Below the pieces are notes generated by a model. That model ran no database searches and was not told the origin of the DNA. It was given only the letters and a program-made list of their open reading frames with translations. A stretch of 64,000 nucleotides of DNA from Rhynchonema sp. JSB1_4 (Eukaryota > Nematoda > Chromadorea > Monhysterida > Xyalidae), in contig JASAMV010000662.1 of assembly GCA_030248065.1 (NCBI GenBank), forward strand, positions 1-64,000. Reading direction: 5' to 3'. Below, piece after piece: positions 58,813 through 64,000 of this stretch (positions are counted from its first letter, which is position 1; the number at the start of each line of letters is the position of its first letter). The translations under genes were made by a program, and so were the position numbers.

Positions 58813-61800
58813 AATCTCTGGTGGTGGTGTGTATTCAAAACTAATAGAAAGAGAAAATTATGACGCTGGGGGTGGCGTTTCGAGCAGAATTTGGGTCAAT
58901 GGCTAACTTTTCTTAGCTAATAGAAATTTGAATAAACCTTTGTGTTTGCAATTCCATCTTTATTGGGAACAATTTTGTCCACTTTATTCCGCGTGTCGCC
59001 ACTCTTAATGCATATGTGTGATCAATGTTGCAGTGAGTGACCATCCTCTTCCCACGCGCAGGTGAAATTAAAAATAAACACAGAGGCTCACAGAACTAAA
59101 AGTGTAGTTGTGCAATTCATTTAATGGAAACAAACTGCGCATGAGATACGTAATGCTTATGTCAATGTTGGTCAACGGAAATTTGCTTGATTGAAAATCG
59201 CGTAAAACATGTGTATTTCGAAAACTCGCTTTTTTTTGTTGGGTACATTGGACGTGTAGTACTCCCATGTGTAATTTCTCGCACTCATCTACAGGATTGC
59301 TTGTGTGTTGACGACGCGAGAGCTGACCACTTTAGTCGACGAGACGACTGTACCATGCCCAACAACTGACTGCACAAATCTGGAGAGCGACCCAAGAGTC
59401 CCCACCATACGAACTTCCGGTCAGGGCCATCACATTGTGTTGTTAGATATAGCGTAATGACTGAGCCGCCTGTCTTGTTTCAAGTTCAGCGACCCGTGAC
59501 GTGACAAATGGGTTAACGCGGTACGCCTTCGTGGCCTTGTCCCGCTGTTCAGAGTAGTGCGCCTCTTGATATGTATGTCATGTTGTCAAGTCTTTTTTTT
59601 GGATTTTGAATCCGCCCGCCAAAAGTAGCCGCGAGTAAAAGCAGTTGAGAGATCTAATTTTCATTGACACGGGTTGCAGTGCAGGCAGCTAAACCATCAT
59701 TCAGATTACAAACAACAGCATTCCATATAGCGGTTTTGGAGTATGATACTTTGTTCAAATTTGCTATAATATGTTCAAAAAGACCAGTCAAGTCAAGCTG
59801 CTTCAGGTGTAGGTGTGTGGGTGTACTTCCCCGGTTTTGAGCCGTCTTGTGTTAGATTGATAAGTCTGAATATTAGCGTCGTCCATGTAATGTATACGTA
59901 ATGTTGTAGGTGTATGGTATGTATATAAGATTTTGTACAACGTCCTGAACAACAATTCTCGAACTTTCACTGAAACCTATGCGATGTGCACGATAGCACA
60001 CACCGCACTTGTGCTCGCGACACTAAAATTCAATTGAAACTGAATTGATATATTTCAATATGTGACCTTCCAAGCCAACTTTATCACATCACGCGTGAAA
60101 ACCGCTTTGCGTCAAAACTTTCACATGTGCAACCTTTTTTTAGCTTATTCATTCCATTTTGTGCAACAGGTGACGTCCTCGTGTGAATTTGCCGAGCTGA
60201 AAAAATATCATGTCGTTTTTTTGAAACTCCATTCATTTCCATACGGGTCTTGTTGTATATTTTTTCTTGGACATTTCTACTCAAGAGTGGAAATGAACAG
60301 GTCAACATTTTGATCAGCCATGCAACCTTTGCTTGTGGTCGTTTCCATCTGTCATTTCTGTCGTGTGTGCTGTGCCTTGTCAACAAGTTACATTGTCAGT
60401 CATTGGAAACTGTCGGAGGCGAAAACGGGACGAGAAGCGCACGGGGGCTTTTTATGACAAAATGAGACATTACCAAACAAAAAGCACTGCATAATTCTTG
60501 CGTATGTCGGTGTTTGCTGGAACAGAAACAAACAGTACTGCAGAACCACTTTGTGAGTACGAAAAACTTTCCAAATGAAACCCTCCGAAATATTTATGCA
60601 AAAGCGGAACGCAGTGCGTGCCTTGAATTGGCTGTGTCGCGCGCGGCAACTATTCCGTCACAAAATTTCTGGGGGTGGTCCAACTTATGTTTCAAATGTG
60701 TACTACTGGGCATGGCAAGTATTTCTGGCGCGTACACCAAACCATTAGCGCCCCCAATTAGCCTCAAGCCAATGAATGACGTAGTAAAGTATACAACAAG
60801 TGCCATTGGCCTTGGCAATCACATACGTACGTATAGGCACACGGGGACTGGGGTTGGACAGAAAACCAACCCTAATTGCCGGCCTGGTAGGTATTGCACA
60901 AGGAAGAACAAACTTATAGCCATGTAAACTGAAATTTTGTCCCAATTTTCCCCCAAACCCGCGGTGAAAATTGTGCGCCTGCTTTCCTTTTTTTGGAAAT
61001 TCAATGTTTCTACGCAGAGCACATACATCGGAATGACGTTGCAAGCGCGCGCAGATGCTTACCGAGGCGCCGATTCGGCAGCCCCGAAATAGTTTTTCGC
61101 CGGGTTTTTGCTCCGTCAAGGTATATGGCCAAGTCAGATTATTGGTACCGTGCATTTATAACGCTCGTTTGTCTATTGCAGCTGCAACTGTGCAACTATA
61201 AAAGATCCAGCATAAATCGACTGTCTGAATATAAGGTTCGCTTAACTTGCAACGTCTATGAAAGAATGACTGCGCTTATACAGGTGGCAACATTATTCTA
61301 AGTTTCACTTCAGTCCCCAACTGTCAAACGCTACCGTGTGCATGTACTGTATGTAAGGTTTGACGACGTCTATTGCATGTGTGGGTATATACGTCTTGCT
61401 TTTGTTTTCAATCAAGCCCAATCGGCGGCTGGCCTGCCTGTTGCGCGCGCAGCTTGAAATAGGCGCAAACCAGTCCTGTTTCGGGTTCTCGAAAATTTCG
61501 GTACCTTATTCGATGCAAGGCGGGTACGGTGTAGATTTTGTACGGTGATTTATTTTTCATGTTAATTTCTCTGTCATTTCTATGCGACGCGTATTGCGTG
61601 GTGCTGCATGATTATATCAGCGCGCAAGCACCACATTTGGCCCGCGCCAACGACGAAGGCTGGAATGCTCCACCATTGGTGTCACAAAGATTCAGCTCAA
61701 TTGTTTCAGGAAAAAAATCCTTTTTTGAACCCAACACTTTTTCCAATCCGCTTGCTTCGTTGTGTAATGTATCACTCTAATCTGACCAGAGCCGCCTCTG

Positions 61801-61967
61801 CCCAAATCCAAAAGTATTACTTTTATCCTCAATGAGCCGTGAGGTCAAATGCGCACACGCAGATACTCTGTAACGCGACACATTTTCTTATTTTTCGGCT
61901 AATTCTGTTGCCGTCGACGCAGCATATTTCGTGTGAGCAAACGTTGATTTGCGGCGAGCATTGTCTT
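58813..61967. other. No supported gene
   Basis: About 3.1 kb without a recognisable product or repeat. A frame with a GTAAGC donor near 61064 (minus strand, ending LFRGCRIGAS) could be an exon but has no partner. Confidence 0.35.
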
Positions 61968-62140
61968 AGGGCGAACTTAGGTTAAATCCGGAATCCGGAA
62001 TCCGGAAATAATTTGCATGCAAAAATACAAAACATTTCAGGGCTCCGGAAATATTTCCGGAAAACGCAAAACTTTATATGCAAAAATATTGCGTTTTCCG
62101 GAAATATTTCCGGATTCCGGATTCAACCTAAGCCCGCCCT
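61968..62140. mobile_element. Small MITE with TCCGGAA units
   Basis: Ends AGGGCGAACTTAGGTTAAATCC and GGATTCAACCTAAGCCCGCCCT. Interior AATCCGGAATCCGGAAAT repeats and TTTCCGGAAATATTTCCGGA. Confidence 0.8.
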
Positions 62141-62408
62141 TACAAGGCATGGCTCCTTGTGCGTGCATTATGAACGATTTAGCCTCGTGGGCGTACGCAT
62201 CGCGTTATATCTGTGAGTATAGGATCGGTTGAGCAAGTAAAATTAGGCAAGCGGACAAGTACTAGACCTTTGGGCTGAGTCGGCTGGCGTCGACCACCTT
62301 GCAACTAGCCGATTTTTCAAATTGGATCACTGGGTGTTTTATTGGTTCATAAAAGTTTGGTGTTTGATATGTACGTAACATGTTACCCATCTATTTGCAT
62401 ATTTTTGT

Positions 62409-62708
62409 GGGCTCCACCAGATAGACCCGAAACCCGAAACCCGAAACATAAATTTTTTCTATGTCCATGTTTCGGGTTTCGGGTTTTGAAAAAAAAACCG
62501 GAAACCCGAAACATGAAGCATGATAATCGCAAATGTTTTGACTGACCGTATAAATTGTTCACCTCAGCTACAAGTGGCAAGACCAAAACATTTTCGATTA
62601 TCATGCTTTGTGTTTCGGGTTTCGGGTTTTTTTTTCAAAACCCGAAACCCGAAACATGGACATAGAAAAAATTTATGTTTCGGGTTTCGGGTCTATCTGG
62701 TGGAGCCC
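62409..62708. mobile_element. Palindromic MITE with ACCCGAAACCCGAAAC units
   Basis: Ends GGGCTCCACCAGATAGACCC and its complement. Arms of about 110 bp are near-perfect mirrors full of GGGTTTCGGGTTTC. The centre is a short unique spacer. Confidence 0.85.
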
Positions 62709-63804
62709 TATGACAGGTGGCACATGCAGCCTGCGAGTTTGCGTAGTAGCGATGCGTGACGTCAAAACGTGCGGATCATGAATATCGTGATGAGTTATGG
62801 TCTAATTTGGAGGTTATCATGACAAGATCACCCAACGCACTGGTTTTGGCTTAGAACTGGGCCGCCCCCCAGCACAATGCACCAGCATTACATAACTGAT
62901 GGTGCCGGTTGCAGTGCTGGTTTTCCAGTCAAACCTCCACGCACTGACCTTCCACGTGAACGAATGATCAGTCCCCAGATCCTTTGCATTGTGAAAACTC
63001 TTCACAGTGAACAAAATATGGTCAGCAGGTTTCCCCGCTATGTTCCATTCACTACGCAGAGGTTGCGTGACTGCTTTTTTAGTTGCCGGCCTTGGACGGC
63101 TGGTGCATCAGGTGCTCGTCAGTACGAATGCATCAAAATGACCAAAACACGTAATTATCAAACGATATGTGTTATTCGTACCTATGATAGTCCGATGTTT
63201 AATTAACTACATATTGTCATCATCAATAAAAGAACCTTGGCTGGTTCTTCAACCACGTCTCATGTTCTGCAAAGCCCGCATCCAACCATCCGAAGAGCTA
63301 ATTTTCTCGCCGAGCAAAGATTACGGCTGCGAAGTGTGTGGTGGACGACTGGGGTAAATTTTAATTACCGATCGTCGGAACACAAGCAGCATAGAGCATC
63401 TGCAACGTTAACAACCGCATGCACGTGCTTGTCCGTGATTATGACTCACACCCAAAGCGTCATTATTCGTAAACCCGCAGACAAGCGCCAGTGCTCGTGT
63501 TATTCCTTGCAATATGTGTGATCAAAGAAGGTACACGCTAATTTCGTACTGTCAGTATGTCTGGAGGGTCATCATTATCTGTAGTGCTTCCGTTACTGTT
63601 TATGTACTGTATGTCTACGCGCACCTTCCTTGCTATAAGCACAGGGTGGTCCAAAGAAGATAGAGTCAAAATTGCGCCGCGCTGTGTATTGGTGCGCTCT
63701 GGTACATGTTCAGGGTAAAATGCTTTACCGGCTTTATTATGCTGTTCTGTAGATTTCATGAAGCAACCGACTTTTCGTGCAGCTGACGTTTCCACCAGTG
63801 ATTG
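62709..63804. other. No supported gene
   Basis: Two exon-like frames, about 62876-63010 and 63231-63354 (ending YGCEVCGGRLG), look more protein-like than background but are not linked or recognised. Confidence 0.3.
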
Positions 63805-63994
63805 TTAGGCCGCCCTCAGACAAACGCAAAAAGCGAAAAGCGAAAAGTTCACCACAACAGCAACTCCTAAACCACGGGCCTAAACCACAGTGATGCTCAA
63901 ACAAAATGTTTCAGAGGCTGTTTTGGCGTACGCTGTGGACGATCACTACGCTGAAAAACTTTTCGCTTTTCGCGTTTGTCGGAGGGCGGCCTAA
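63805..63994. mobile_element. Small MITE at the window end
   Basis: Ends TTAGGCCGCCCTC and GAGGGCGGCCTAA, followed inward by GACAAACGC and AAAGCGAAAAG and their mirror images. The centre of about 100 bases is unique. Confidence 0.82.
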
Positions 63995-64000
63995 GGAAGC

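Overview
This is a repeat-rich nuclear window from an animal, most probably a nematode. Three things point there. Interstitial arrays are built on TTAGGC, the nematode telomere repeat. Acceptors are short, TTTCAG/TTGCAG-like, and one often sits just ahead of the first ATG, as expected for spliced-leader trans-splicing. Genes lie head to tail with almost no spacer, like a nematode operon. A Pygopus homologue, which to my knowledge Caenorhabditis lacks, hints at an early-branching lineage; that is inference. No organism name can be read from the sequence.

Genes were reconstructed by joining exons whose GT-AG junctions keep the frame. Minus strand: a two-exon putative amidated neuropeptide precursor (5.9-6.6 kb), an eight-exon protein with three diverged copies of one domain (12.2-16.3 kb), an AGTRAP-like membrane protein (21.1-22.8 kb), and a candidate operon (55.2-46.2 kb) made of a small membrane protein, mitochondrial aspartyl-tRNA synthetase (12 exons, 653 codons) and a very short Pygopus (145 aa with its PHD finger). 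Plus strand: cytochrome c oxidase subunit 6A (18.1-19.2 kb, 4 exons) and CCDC6 (37.5-44.4 kb, 13 exons), which converges on Pygopus.

Much of the rest is transposable elements. 0-2.3 kb holds a gag-only LTR element of BEL/Pao type with polypurine tract and primer site. 4-15 kb is dominated by long foldbacks, including two TTAA-flanked ones and a GTACAGTACC-ended, CG-rich family. 23.6-37.3 kb is a nest of small hAT-like elements with clean 8-bp target duplications, CCGTA-ended elements flanked by TA, and broken CR1/Jockey-like retrotransposons. 55.6-58.8 kb repeats several of these families. 58.8-62.0 and 62.7-63.8 kb hold no gene I can support.

The COX6A and AspRS proteins serve mitochondrial respiration and translation; Pygopus is a Wnt-pathway nuclear adaptor. 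The most noteworthy points are the no-spacer gene pair, the mini-Pygopus, the gag-only LTR element and the nested small transposons, each saturated with its own short motif.
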